Assembly: GCA_041748175.1 (NCBI GenBank)
Contig: JBGTDU010000038.1
Span: forward strand, 1 to 50,369
Direction: 5' to 3'
DNA length: 50,369 nt
Source: JAHEJB01 sp041748175
GTDB lineage: Bacteria > Bacteroidota > Rhodothermia > Rhodothermales > Rubricoccaceae
Under the pieces are notes generated by a model. That model did no database searches and was not told the origin of the DNA. It saw only the letters and a list, made by a program, of their open reading frames with translations. Made by a program: the position numbers and the translations under genes. Positions 36,083-44,326 of this stretch are shown here, in pieces (position 1 is the first letter of the stretch; each line of letters begins with the position of its first letter).

Positions 36083-37996
36083 ATGTCCCAGCCGAATTTA
36101 GAATCGCAGCTCGCCCACTATCCGGAGTGGGCACGGCATCTCGCGCGTAAGTACTTCACCAAGACGATGAACCAGTTCAACCTGCACGGCAACGTGCGCG
36201 ACCTGGTGCCGACAGAGCTTGGCAACGGCGCAAAGGACTACGTGTCGTTGCGGACGTTCTTGGCCGAGGATCTGTTTGCCGGGCGCGATATCGTTCTTTT
36301 CTACGACCGCTCCGATGGCGTCCATTTCGTCGATATGGAATCGAAGAAGGATTTCAACCGCGCCATATCTGGTTACGATACGATTTTCGGGACCGAATAC
36401 GCTGCGAAACTCCCGAAGGACCCCGTCCGTGTTTTTGCGCTCCTCGACAACTACTTCCGCCTTCGCCTTAACGAAGGCAAGCGTATAGCTTGCATCATCG
36501 ACTATGCGGAGACCATCGTGCCGATGGCCGAAGCTTCGTCGTATTCCATCGAAGACCGGGGGGCGCTCGTTTATCTACAGAAGTGGAGCCATGACTCGTT
36601 TTTGCTCAAAAGCGACTTCACTCTCGCGCTCATCACAGAGAACCTCACGGATCTCAACCGGCAGTTTGTCCAGAGTCCTTACAATTCCGAGATCGCTCTG
36701 CCCCTACCGGAAGCGGAACAACGGACGGCCTTCATCGACTGGTTTTTAAACCAGGGAAAACGGCGCGAGTTATTTGAGAGCCTCTCGGACGTTCAACCGT
36801 TTACTCTCGCGCAAAACACGGCTGGTCTTGGATACGTTCAGCTCCGCACTATTCTAGCAGATATTGTTGAGAATAATGAGCGCCTTACGTACGATATCCT
36901 ATCCGAAAAGAAAAAGGAACTGATTGAAGCCGAAGCGTACGGTTTGCTTGAATTTGTTGAGACCGACTACAATCTGGATATGGTGGCCGGCCATGAGGAA
37001 GCGAAAAGCCACCTGCGTGCTGCCGCCGAGGCCATCAAGAAAGGTCGGCCAGACGTGATGCCGATGGGCTATCTCGTCTCCGGGCCGGTAGGCACGGGAA
37101 AGACGTTTATGATCACTACGTTTGCCGGCGAGATCGGCATCCCGATGGTGAAGCTGAAGAACTTCCGGAGCCAGTGGCAGGGCGTGACCGAAGGCAATCT
37201 GGAGAAGATCCTGTCGCTGTTGCGCGCGATGAATCCTGTTGCGGTAATGATCGACGAGGCCGATGCAGCGTTGGGGGATCGGAATAGCGAGGGCGACAGT
37301 GGTGTATCGAGCCGGGTTTTCGGCCAGATTGCGCAAGCGATGAGCGACACCCGATTTCGGGGCAAGATCATTTGGTTCCTCGTAACTGCCCGGCCCGACC
37401 TGATGCCCGTCGACCTAAAACGACAGGGCCGCGCCGAGGAACATCTGGCGCTTTTCTACCCCTCTACTCGCAAAGACCGTGAGGATCTGATGCGTGTAAT
37501 GATGAAGAAAACAAAGACGACAGCGAAGATGGAAGACGTGCCTGAGGCGCTCCTCGACGGCGAACGAACGTACTCAGGAGCCGACATGGAAGCTCTGCTG
37601 ACCCGGGCAAAGTTTCGTGCCACCACCAGCCACGCGATCGAATCGAAACCTGTGAATTCCGTGATTGAAACGGCAGAGGGCGAAGCAGGGGGCTCCGTCT
37701 CTTCCGACGAGGTGTCGGTCGCGTCGGATCAAATGTCCGCGACGGCATCGGCGTCAACAAATGGCGATGGCGCCCACATTCAGAATGCGACCGGAGCGGT
37801 GACCAGGGCGATTCTGGAAGAGGTCGTGGAGGATTTCATTCCACCCTCCTACCCATTGCAGGTGGAGCTTCAAACGCTGGCAGCCGTCATGGAGTGCACC
37901 AGTAGCTCCATGCTGCCCGAAAAGTTTCGAAGCCTCGACCGCGAGCAAGTCGTCCGTCGGATCGCTGAGCTAAAGCGGCTGGTCGGTGATCGCTAG
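36083..37996 (+). CDS. AAA-family ATPase
   Basis: 637 residues. An N-terminal region (~1-290) resembles the STAND-like or CbbX-neighbour regions of large bacterial AAA proteins and contains DNYFRLRLNEGKRIACIIDY. The AAA core follows: Walker A VSGPVGTGKTFMIT (~residue 335), Walker B VAVMIDEADAALGDRN, sensor region IIWFLVTARPDLMPVDLKRQ with arginine residues, and a C-terminal lid. A Ser/Ala-rich linker (near 555-585) precedes a last helical segment. No protease domain is present, so it is an unfoldase or remodelling factor of unknown target. Confidence 0.85.
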   Translation: MSQPNLESQLAHYPEWARHLARKYFTKTMNQFNLHGNVRDLVPTELGNGAKDYVSLRTFLAEDLFAGRDIVLFYDRSDGVHFVDMESKKDFNRAISGYDTIFGTEYAAKLPKDPVRVFALLDNYFRLRLNEGKRIACIIDYAETIVPMAEASSYSIEDRGALVYLQKWSHDSFLLKSDFTLALITENLTDLNRQFVQSPYNSEIALPLPEAEQRTAFIDWFLNQGKRRELFESLSDVQPFTLAQNTAGLGYVQLRTILADIVENNERLTYDILSEKKKELIEAEAYGLLEFVETDYNLDMVAGHEEAKSHLRAAAEAIKKGRPDVMPMGYLVSGPVGTGKTFMITTFAGEIGIPMVKLKNFRSQWQGVTEGNLEKILSLLRAMNPVAVMIDEADAALGDRNSEGDSGVSSRVFGQIAQAMSDTRFRGKIIWFLVTARPDLMPVDLKRQGRAEEHLALFYPSTRKDREDLMRVMMKKTKTTAKMEDVPEALLDGERTYSGADMEALLTRAKFRATTSHAIESKPVNSVIETAEGEAGGSVSSDEVSVASDQMSATASASTNGDGAHIQNATGAVTRAILEEVVEDFIPPSYPLQVELQTLAAVMECTSSSMLPEKFRSLDREQVVRRIAELKRLVGDR

Positions 37997-38000
37997 GCAT

Positions 38001-38027
38001 AAAAAAGGCGCAGCCGTTGGCCGCGCC
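38001..38027 (-). terminator. Rho-independent terminator for the phd-like gene
   Basis: On the minus strand a GC stem, GGCGCGGCC with GGCTGCGCC (one mismatch, 3-nt loop), is followed by TTTTTT. It is 30 bp after the stop codon of the Phd/YefM-like gene and just beyond the convergent AAA gene. Confidence 0.75.
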
Positions 38028-38056
38028 CTAGAAACGAGCATGATAGGATGCCGTGA

Positions 38057-38242
38057 CTACTTGCGCTTTGTTGCTCCGACGAGCGCCAGATACTTCTTGT
38101 ACGAAACGAGAACAGCAAGAGGCTCGTTGTTCTTCTGGATCATGATGCCTTCGAATTTCGCAGACTCATCAATGAGTTCCGAAGTTCTTGCGCGGAGTTC
38201 CGTGATGGTTGCGATTGCTTCGATGCCTTTGGTTGTGTACAT
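38057..38242 (-). CDS. Phd/YefM-family antitoxin, without visible toxin
   Basis: 61 residues. MYTTKGIEAIATITELRART, SELIDESAKFEGIMIQKNNE and PLAVLVSYKKYLAL match the Phd/YefM antitoxin N-terminal DNA-binding region, ending with a short basic tail. A C-terminal toxin-binding region longer than a few residues is missing. No RelE, Doc or PIN toxin is adjacent: upstream is a gap and then the EutN-like gene on the opposite strand. It may be an orphan regulator. Confidence 0.8.
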   Translation of the reverse strand: MYTTKGIEAIATITELRARTSELIDESAKFEGIMIQKNNEPLAVLVSYKKYLALVGATKRK

Positions 38243-38489
38243 GGTGGGTCTTTCTGCTGGATGGAGGAAGTGGTGAAGAGCGGGAAGCCGTGGTGGTGTA
38301 CCTCCCTGCTAACTACCTAGCAATCTATTCATTTCTACCCCAAAGATCCAACGACATCCTGAATCAATTCACACGCGCAACATAGTCGGGCTTCGACATC
38401 GCCCGCGTCCGCGCATTGCTCCCCAACGAGTCGATGCCTGCCAGGAAGGAGGCGTGTCGGCTCATTTTCCCACCCCTTTTTCCCCCAAC

Positions 38490-38813
38490 ATGCGCCTTTG
38501 CAAAGTTACCGGCACCGTTGTATCGACACGCAAACACGAGAGGTTGCGCCTTGCCAAACTTCTTGTGGTTCATCCGACAGATCTCAACGGTCTGGAAGTC
38601 CCAAACGCCGTCGAGGAGATTGCGCTTGACCCCAAGTTTGATGCGGGAGTTGGGGATCTCGTCCTTACTGCCAAACAGGGAACCGTCGTGGCACAGCTAA
38701 TGGACGCCGACCTTCCGGAAGGAGCGGCTGGCACGCCCGCCAATGTGATTATTGTGGCTGTAGTCGATGGCGTGGCGGTGCCAGATCCTGCATCGCGGTT
38801 GAGCGCCCGATGA
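38490..38813 (+). CDS. EutN/CcmL-family microcompartment vertex protein
   Basis: 107 residues from ATG at 38490. MRLCKVTGTVVSTRKHERLR, KLLVVHPTDLNG, DPKFDAGVGDLVLTAKQGTV and VIIVAVVDGVAV match the pentameric EutN/CcmL shell proteins of bacterial microcompartments. No BMC hexamer, aldehyde dehydrogenase or other cargo is nearby, so it is an isolated shell-like protein. Whether other shell genes exist elsewhere in this genome cannot be seen. 38243-38489 shows no gene. Confidence 0.88.
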   Translation: MRLCKVTGTVVSTRKHERLRLAKLLVVHPTDLNGLEVPNAVEEIALDPKFDAGVGDLVLTAKQGTVVAQLMDADLPEGAAGTPANVIIVAVVDGVAVPDPASRLSAR

Positions 38814-38921
38814 GCTGCGCGTTGCAGGCCGGGCAATTCCCCGATCTTTTCAACGCCCTTTGAAAACACGCGGAGCGCCGTATCGGTATCCTACCCACCC
38901 ACCAATCATTCGATCACCCTC

Positions 38922-40343
38922 ATGGCAAACGCGACCTACGATGTCATCGTCATCGGCTCCGGCCCTGGTGGCTACGAAACGGCTATCCGTGCTACGCAGC
39001 TAGGATTCAAGACCGCAATCATCGAGAAGAACAAACTTGGCGGCGTGTGCCTCAACATCGGCTGCATCCCGACAAAGGCCCTCCTGAAGAGTGCTGAAGT
39101 GGCCTCAATGGCTTCGCACCTGTCGGATTACGGGCTGACGCTGGAAGGCACCGTTACGCCCGACTTCGAGGCAGTTGTTACGAGGTCGCGCGGGGTTGCC
39201 GACAAGATGAACAAGGGCATCGTGTTCCTCATGAAGAAGAACAAGATTGACGTTTTCATGGGGCAGGCCACGCTGCTCGGTGGCGGCAAGATCGCCGTGA
39301 AACCATCCGAAACGATGGACGGCGAAACGGTTGGCGAGAAGGTGGAAGTTTCCGCAGAGCATATCATTATTGCGACTGGCGCGCGCGCCCGCGAACTCCC
39401 TTCCCTCCCTATCGACGGCAAGAAGATCATCGATTACCGGCAGGCGATGCTCCAGACAGAGCGGCCCGACTCGATGGTAATTGTTGGAGCTGGAGCCATC
39501 GGCGTTGAGTTCGCCTACGTCTATCACCACATGGGCACGGAGGTGACCCTCGTTGAGTTGTTGGAACGCCTCGTCCCAATAGAAGATGTGGATGTCTCGA
39601 AAGAGCTGGGCCGCGCGTACAAGAAGATGGGCGTGAAGGTGATGACTGCCTCATCTGTTGAAAAAGTGGATACGTCGAGCGACAAATGCGTGGTCACGAT
39701 CAAGACGGCGAAGGGCGAGGAAACGATCGAGGTCGATCAGGTACTTTCTGCTGTCGGTGTTACCGGCAATGTTGAGAATCTCGGCTTGGAGACGCTTGGC
39801 GTTGAAAACGAGCGCGGGGCCATAAAGGTGGACGAGTTCTTCCGTACGAATGTGCCCGGCGTCTACGCCATCGGCGATGTGGTCGGCGCGCCCTGGCTGG
39901 CGCACGTTGCAAGCCATGAAGGAATTACGTGCATCGAGAAAATCGCTGGCTTGGACGTCCACCCGGTTGACTACAACAACGTGCCCGGCTGTACCTACTG
40001 CCTCCCGCAGATTGCGTCCGTGGGCTATACCGAAGAGAAAGCGAAGGAGGCAGGTTTCGACGTGAAAGTCGGCAAGTTTCCCTTCTCAGCCTCGGGCAAA
40101 GCCGCAGCCATTGGCAACCCCAATGGCTTTGTGAAAGTGATCTTCGATGCAAAATATGGCGAATGGCTCGGCTGCCACATCATCGGCCCCGACGCCACCG
40201 AACTGATCGCAGAAGCCTGCATGGCGCGCACGCTCGAAACCACGGCGCATGAGATCATGGAAACCATGCATCCCCACCCGACGCTTTCGGAGGCCGTGCT
40301 TGAAGCTGTCCGGGATGCCTACGGGATGCCAATTAATGCCTGA
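38922..40343 (+). CDS. lpdA: Dihydrolipoyl dehydrogenase
   Basis: 473 residues; E3 component of pyruvate and 2-oxoglutarate dehydrogenase complexes. FAD motif YDVIVIGSGPGGYETAIRAT, redox disulfide GGVCLNIGCIPTKALLKSAE, NAD-binding MVIVGAGAIGVEFAYVYHHM, FAD-ribityl GVYAIGDVVGAPWLAHVAS and the interface catalytic base region EIMETMHPHPTLSEAVLEA are all present. It is the last non-integron gene: the integrase stop lies 9 bp downstream on the opposite strand, making lpdA the left neighbour of the integron platform. Confidence 0.96.
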   Translation: MANATYDVIVIGSGPGGYETAIRATQLGFKTAIIEKNKLGGVCLNIGCIPTKALLKSAEVASMASHLSDYGLTLEGTVTPDFEAVVTRSRGVADKMNKGIVFLMKKNKIDVFMGQATLLGGGKIAVKPSETMDGETVGEKVEVSAEHIIIATGARARELPSLPIDGKKIIDYRQAMLQTERPDSMVIVGAGAIGVEFAYVYHHMGTEVTLVELLERLVPIEDVDVSKELGRAYKKMGVKVMTASSVEKVDTSSDKCVVTIKTAKGEETIEVDQVLSAVGVTGNVENLGLETLGVENERGAIKVDEFFRTNVPGVYAIGDVVGAPWLAHVASHEGITCIEKIAGLDVHPVDYNNVPGCTYCLPQIASVGYTEEKAKEAGFDVKVGKFPFSASGKAAAIGNPNGFVKVIFDAKYGEWLGCHIIGPDATELIAEACMARTLETTAHEIMETMHPHPTLSEAVLEAVRDAYGMPINA

Positions 40344-40352
40344 GCGCCGGCA

Positions 40353-41381
40353 TCAAGTAGGCATCCGATCCAGCGGGCTGGTAACGCCCAGCCTGTTCTT
40401 GTTGAGCACGTGCGTGTAAATCATGGTCGTGCGGATGTCCTTGTGGCCGAGAAGCTCCTGCACCGTACGGATGTCGGAGCCGCCTTCCAGAATATGGGTC
40501 GCGAAGGAATGACGCAGCGCGTGCGGCGATACGGGCTTGGGAATCGCAGCTGCATGGGCAGCCTGCCGGACGGCTTTCTGGATGCTGGAGGCGGAGAGAT
40601 GATGGATCAGGACCTCTCCCGTGCGTGGATCCACTGATGCCTGCCGGGACGGAAATACGTACTGCCACGACCACTCCATCCCTGCATTTGGATATTTGCG
40701 GCCCAGCGCATCCGGCAGGCTTACGGCCGGCCCTCCGGAACGAGTACGCCGCTCGTAGCTGGTCCGAACCGTTGCAAGGCGACTGCGGAGAGGCTGCTGA
40801 AGCATCTCCGGTAATACCGTGACGCGATCCTTAGCGCCCTTTCCTTCTCGGACAAGGAGCTGGCCGGATTTGAAATCCAAATCCTTGACGCGAAGCTGGA
40901 GGGCCTCCTTTAACCGGAGGCCGCTGCCATAAAGAAGTCCGGCGACCAGCCAGGGTACGCCGGAAAGTTCGCCGAATAACTGCGATGCTTCCTCGCGGTT
41001 CAGCACGACGGGCAAGTGCTTCGGTCTGCGGGCGCTCACCACATCCATTCGCGGCAAGGGTTGTTTCAACACGTGCTCGTACAGAAACAGCAACGCATGC
41101 TTCGCCTGATTCTGGGTAGATGCAGCAACGTGGCGTTCCTCAGCGAGATGAGACAGAAAAGTCTCGACATGTTTTGTCCAGAGGTCTTCCGGATGACGGG
41201 GGACGCCGTCCTCGTCTCGGTGAAAGAGGCAGTATCGCTTCACCCAGCCCACGTAGCTCCGTTCGGTATGGTAGCTCATGTGGCGAAGGCGGCACGCTGA
41301 GCGGACCCGGTCCAGCAGCTTCGGGGTAGTGCCGACGGGGTGTCCCGAATCTGGGCTACGAGGAGTTGTTTCCTGGGGCAT
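40353..41381 (-). CDS. intI: Integron integrase (IntI)
   Basis: 342 residues, tyrosine recombinase that recombines attI with attC sites. An N-terminal SAM-like core-binding domain (RLRHMSYHTERSYVGWVKRY, residues ~31-50) precedes the catalytic domain: Arg in YGSGLRLKEALQLRVKDLDF (R156), H-x-x-R in SPHALRHSFATHIL (H287, R290), His in LLGHKDIRTT (H313) and Tyr in MIYTHV (Y322). The segment DALGRKYPNAGMEWSWQYVF (~224-243), between the catalytic Lys region and the H-x-x-R box, is the extra helix region unique to IntI. It is transcribed away from attI and its cassettes, as in classical integrons. It looks intact. Confidence 0.96.
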   Translation of the reverse strand: MPQETTPRSPDSGHPVGTTPKLLDRVRSACRLRHMSYHTERSYVGWVKRYCLFHRDEDGVPRHPEDLWTKHVETFLSHLAEERHVAASTQNQAKHALLFLYEHVLKQPLPRMDVVSARRPKHLPVVLNREEASQLFGELSGVPWLVAGLLYGSGLRLKEALQLRVKDLDFKSGQLLVREGKGAKDRVTVLPEMLQQPLRSRLATVRTSYERRTRSGGPAVSLPDALGRKYPNAGMEWSWQYVFPSRQASVDPRTGEVLIHHLSASSIQKAVRQAAHAAAIPKPVSPHALRHSFATHILEGGSDIRTVQELLGHKDIRTTMIYTHVLNKNRLGVTSPLDRMPT

Positions 41382-41461
41382 TGCTGGACCTAAGGTGAGA
41401 GATCGCTATATTTTCCGGCGCGATGCGTGCTCGATGCGCGGCATTTCGTAATGCACCAACT

Positions 41462-41527
41462 TCCTGATAATACTCACATCCATCCTGATAATACCGGATT
41501 GAGCGGTATAATCAGGGGTTATACCGC
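41462..41527 (+). other. Putative attI site: two direct repeats plus L-R palindrome
   Basis: TCCTGATAATAC occurs twice, at 41462-41473 and 41483-41494, 21 bp apart. Next comes a perfect 9-bp inverted repeat, GCGGTATAA (41503-41511) and TTATACCGC (41519-41527), around a 7-nt spacer. The right half contains the crossover core G/TTATAC (41518-41524). This matches the attI plan of two DR sites followed by an L-R simple site. The first cassette should begin at T41519; its terminal R'' box, GCATAAC, is complementary to this core at 6 of 7 positions. Confidence 0.75.
41507..41512 (+). promoter_or_regulatory. Possible cassette promoter -10 box
   Basis: A perfect TATAAT lies inside the attI palindrome, pointing into the cassettes and 49 bp before the first cassette start codon. 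No convincing -35 box at 17 bp spacing is seen. Bacteroidota-type promoters use different elements, so this is only a candidate for a Pc-like promoter overlapping the recombination site. Confidence 0.3.
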
Positions 41528-41555
41528 ACTTCTCCGTCGTTCCTCAGAAAGCCCA

Positions 41556-42275
41556 ATGGACATCCTGATCGCGGTCGCCGTCATCGTCGGCCTCGTACTC
41601 GTAGGAAGGCGCTTGCTCAGACGGCGTCGTTTGCAGAAACTCATTGCAAATGAGATGAGTCACCTCGGTTTCTCGCCAGAAGATTTCGCAGGTCTAGATC
41701 GGAATCAAGCGATAAAGAAAATCGCCGAGGCTCAGCAGAGCTACCGGGAGACGCTGGCTGCGAGAGGCGTAGACATTGAGGACTCAACTCCTGAAATCGG
41801 ACGCGACATCGCTTGGTCAGAGGTTGTCCGCCAAGTCTTCCGCGTGCTTGAGTTTGACCAAGCCGGAACTACTGTGGGGCTAGATGACACGGTTGAAGCT
41901 GCCAATCAAATTTCGCCATACGGATACTTGCTCGTTGAGTCACCAATAATAAACCAGCCTGTAAATCTCCCCGTTGTTCATCGAGATGATTTTCTTCTCG
42001 CCACAACTGTATTCGATGAACCAGAGTCCGGCGGTTTTCTGGAGAAAGGCGAGTTGCTCGTGACTTACGCCCCGAAGCGCACGCTTTCAGACGGTCGTAT
42101 GGCTGGCTCCTCTCACGCGCTCCACTACGTCCTTACCCCACACGGCACGCTGGATCGGTACTACGACTACGGGAACGACATCCATATGGCAAATCCAGAT
42201 CCCGAGAAACTTTTCGGCCCATTCGTGTACGATGGTGAGATTCGCGTCCAGGTCAATTCCGATCCTCAATTGTAA
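41556..42275 (+). CDS. Cassette 1: membrane-anchored protein of unknown function
   Basis: 239 residues from ATG at 41556, 37 bp after the cassette boundary. An N-terminal membrane segment (MDILIAVAVIVGLVLVGRRL) is followed by a basic stretch, then a soluble domain with AIKKIAEAQQSYRETLAARG, IGRDIAWSEVVRQVFRVLEF and GEIRVQVNSD. I do not recognise the family. The frame is open upstream to 41427, but that start would lie outside the cassette and in attI. It pairs with the next small gene in the same cassette, separated by 15 bp. Confidence 0.75.
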   Translation: MDILIAVAVIVGLVLVGRRLLRRRRLQKLIANEMSHLGFSPEDFAGLDRNQAIKKIAEAQQSYRETLAARGVDIEDSTPEIGRDIAWSEVVRQVFRVLEFDQAGTTVGLDDTVEAANQISPYGYLLVESPIINQPVNLPVVHRDDFLLATTVFDEPESGGFLEKGELLVTYAPKRTLSDGRMAGSSHALHYVLTPHGTLDRYYDYGNDIHMANPDPEKLFGPFVYDGEIRVQVNSDPQL

Positions 42276-42290
42276 CGCTCAAATTAGCGA

Positions 42291-42725
42291 ATGGACGAAA
42301 TGCTACTTACGGCCGCCGCGCTCGCAGCAGCTGCCTTCAACGGCTACACGATGGCGTTCCAGTCGGCAACACTGTATTGGGGCAAGTGGCTTTCTCCGAA
42401 CAACGATCTTCTCCCGACAGGAATGCAGGACGCTATTACTCCTCCCGCTCAGAGCACCCGCGTCTTCGCGTCACTCGCTCTCTTGTTGGCTGTTGCAGTC
42501 GCAGGAGGCTTCGTGTTCCGCTGGTGGGCAGCCCCCATTATCCTGTTTGCTTCATTCTTCGGTAGCGGGATAATGAAAATGCTGTTCCCGAATCCAGACT
42601 CAGACTTTTTCCGCCGCAAGATTCTAAACAGTCTGTCGCAGCGCGAAAGCACCTACCGTAAAGAAGGCGACTACCTCCGATCTGAGGTTGCCCAAGATCT
42701 CCTCGCCAAACTCCGTACGGCATAA
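42291..42725 (+). CDS. Cassette 1: small membrane protein of unknown function
   Basis: 144 residues. Hydrophobic segments at ~3-20 (LLTAAALAAAAFNGYTMAF), ~55-78 (FASLALLLAVAVAGGFVFRW) and ~78-95 (AAPIILFASFFGSGIMKMLF) suggest three membrane helices, followed by a charged C-terminal tail (KEGDYLRSEVAQDLLAKL). No known family recognised. The stop codon TAA overlaps the R'' core of the cassette's attC, typical of tightly packed cassettes. Both cassette-1 proteins are membrane-associated and may act together. Confidence 0.72.
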   Translation: MDEMLLTAAALAAAAFNGYTMAFQSATLYWGKWLSPNNDLLPTGMQDAITPPAQSTRVFASLALLLAVAVAGGFVFRWWAAPIILFASFFGSGIMKMLFPNPDSDFFRRKILNSLSQRESTYRKEGDYLRSEVAQDLLAKLRTA

Positions 42726-42848
42726 CCTACCGCTGCAGGCCGACCCAAAGCGTCAGCGTTCTCGGCTCGTCCCAGCGTCGGCGTATCCTCTTGCTCGTCC
42801 CACCCGCCAGCCCTCAGCTTTGGGCGGCTGAGCGGTCAACTGTTAGGC
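42720..42848 (+). other. attC site of cassette 1
   Basis: 129 bp from R'' GCATAAC to R' GTTAGGC. The left arm 42730-42751 (starting CCGCTGCAGGCC) pairs with the right arm 42817-42835 (GCTTTGGGCGGCTGAGCGG), leaving three unpaired bases (G, G, A) on one side: the extrahelical bases that set strand choice in attC. Its sequence is nearly identical to the cassette 4 attC over most of its length. Confidence 0.92.
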
Positions 42849-42890
42849 GGCCCTTCACGTACCTTCCCAGCCCTATTCAAACGCGGTCAT

Positions 42891-43898
42891 TTGAGTCAGA
42901 GACTTCCCCAAGAGGAGATCATAAACCGCTCCGGTTTCGAGATCCGTCGAGATGTTGAAATCCCCCCGCTCCGCTCTGGCTACTACACCGTCGTTCAGAA
43001 TCAGTCCGTAGCTGGCGACGCCCCGAAGGACTTCATCCGGGTCTACGAGTATGGGCGCGGCAAGCGTGGCAACCCAAGGAAATGGCCTGCCTTCATAGCG
43101 AAGGTCGGGCACAAGTGGTACCCGAATGAATCGGTCACAGAGCACTTGCTGACCCGAATCGGCCAACTCTTAGGGCTCAAAATGGCTGATTCGCTCCTGA
43201 TGTCGGCGCACGGTCAGATTCGCTTCCTGAGCCGTTACTTCCTCAAACGGGGCCAAAGCCTGGTTCACGGGGCTGAGGTGTTCGCGGGGTACCTAGAGGA
43301 CAACGCCTTCGTTGAGGAGGTGGAGCAAGCCGGAGCGACCAGTGAGATGTTCACCTTCCAGTTTGTAGACGAAGCGCTCGCGGCTCGCTTTCCCGGCCAG
43401 GCCTCCTCGATCCTCCGGGACTACACCCGCATGCTCGCCTTTGACGCAGTGGTGGGTAACAATGACCGGCATCACTACAATTGGGGGGTCATCGTTCACG
43501 CCCTCGGAGCGCACGAGCCGCGCTTCGCTCCCGTTTACGACAGTGCCCGAGCCCTCTTCAGGAACGATCCCGAGTCGAAGCTTCAGGCGATCCGTGACGA
43601 TCTCAACCCTCAACGGGAGCCCGCCTTCCTCCGGAGGTATGTCAAAAACTCCCAACCGAAGACCGGGTGGGAGGGCTTTAAGCGCCCCAACCACTACAAC
43701 ATGATCCGCGGAATCCATGAGAGCTACCCTGTGCTCAGGCCCGTCTTGGAGGATCTTTACCAGCCGGATCTTATAGAAAGGGTCCGTTCTGTCCTTCACG
43801 CGGAGTTCCGCGACCTCATGAGCCCTCTCCGCCAAGAGATGATCTTGGCTTGCTTGGCACTCCGTTTGGAGCGGTACCGTCAAGCGCTGGCTCCTTAA
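42891..43898 (+). CDS. Cassette 2: HipA/CtkA-like Ser/Thr kinase lacking the N-terminal subdomain
   Basis: 335 residues from TTG at 42891. HipA-fold kinase features: ATP-binding Lys in PAFIAKVGHKWY (K71), catalytic loop VVGNNDRHHYNWGV (D192, N197) and metal-binding Asp in FAPVYDSARALF (D217). The ~100-residue N-subdomain of HipA is absent; a similar domain is encoded separately by the next gene, 12 bp downstream. This recalls the split HipT/HipS arrangement, but with reversed gene order and no HipB-type HTH gene in the cassette. HipA kinases phosphorylate aminoacyl-tRNA synthetases and arrest growth; the target here is unknown. Confidence 0.83.
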   Translation: MSQRLPQEEIINRSGFEIRRDVEIPPLRSGYYTVVQNQSVAGDAPKDFIRVYEYGRGKRGNPRKWPAFIAKVGHKWYPNESVTEHLLTRIGQLLGLKMADSLLMSAHGQIRFLSRYFLKRGQSLVHGAEVFAGYLEDNAFVEEVEQAGATSEMFTFQFVDEALAARFPGQASSILRDYTRMLAFDAVVGNNDRHHYNWGVIVHALGAHEPRFAPVYDSARALFRNDPESKLQAIRDDLNPQREPAFLRRYVKNSQPKTGWEGFKRPNHYNMIRGIHESYPVLRPVLEDLYQPDLIERVRSVLHAEFRDLMSPLRQEMILACLALRLERYRQALAP

Positions 43899-43910
43899 AC
43901 TAGGACGACC

Positions 43911-44306
43911 ATGATCTCAACCCTCAAGAAGCTCCTCTCGCGTCAAGATGGACGCGAGCACCTCCTCACTCCCCAAGGAGAGGACGCCGACTTCCTTCTT
44001 CAGTACGACTCACTCGATGTTGGTCGCCTCTGGCTACGAGGCGGTGTCTGGCACTTCGAGTACACCTCCGCGTTCCAGTCCCAGGATGCGGTCAATCCCC
44101 TCGTGGACTTTCCGCACCCTGACAAGCACTACGAGTCAGATACGCTCTGGCCCTTCTTTGCTGTGCGTATCCCTAGCACTGAGCAACCCGGTGTTCAGCG
44201 GGTGCTCGCAGAGGAGGATCTAGACTCAGTCAATGAGGCACAGCTCCTCAAGCGTTTTGGGAAGACCACGATCTCCAACCCTTTCAATTTGGAGCCCGCC
44301 TTCTAG
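43911..44306 (+). CDS. Cassette 2: HipA N-terminal-subdomain-like protein (HipS-like partner)
   Basis: 131 residues. The pattern LDVGRLWLRGGVWHFEYTSA, then NPLVDFPHPDKHYESDTLWP and FFAVRIPS resembles the N-terminal (couple_hipA) subdomain of HipA: G-L-x4-G-x3-F-x-Y, PL-x2-FP and the PFF-x2-RIP end. It follows the kinase gene by 12 bp inside one cassette. By analogy with HipBST, where the stand-alone HipS is the antitoxin of HipT, it probably neutralises or regulates the kinase. This is inference from domain resemblance. Confidence 0.72.
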   Translation: MISTLKKLLSRQDGREHLLTPQGEDADFLLQYDSLDVGRLWLRGGVWHFEYTSAFQSQDAVNPLVDFPHPDKHYESDTLWPFFAVRIPSTEQPGVQRVLAEEDLDSVNEAQLLKRFGKTTISNPFNLEPAF

Positions 44307-44326
44307 AGTTTTCGCCTGCCAGGGCC

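Noticed and set aside
38057..38242. Phd-like gene as part of a complete toxin-antitoxin pair
   Set aside because: No toxin gene is found on either side, so it is listed only as a lone antitoxin-like gene.
41427..41555. Upstream extension of the first cassette gene
   Set aside because: It would start outside the cassette and translate the attI palindrome; ATG 41556 begins a membrane segment and lies inside the cassette.
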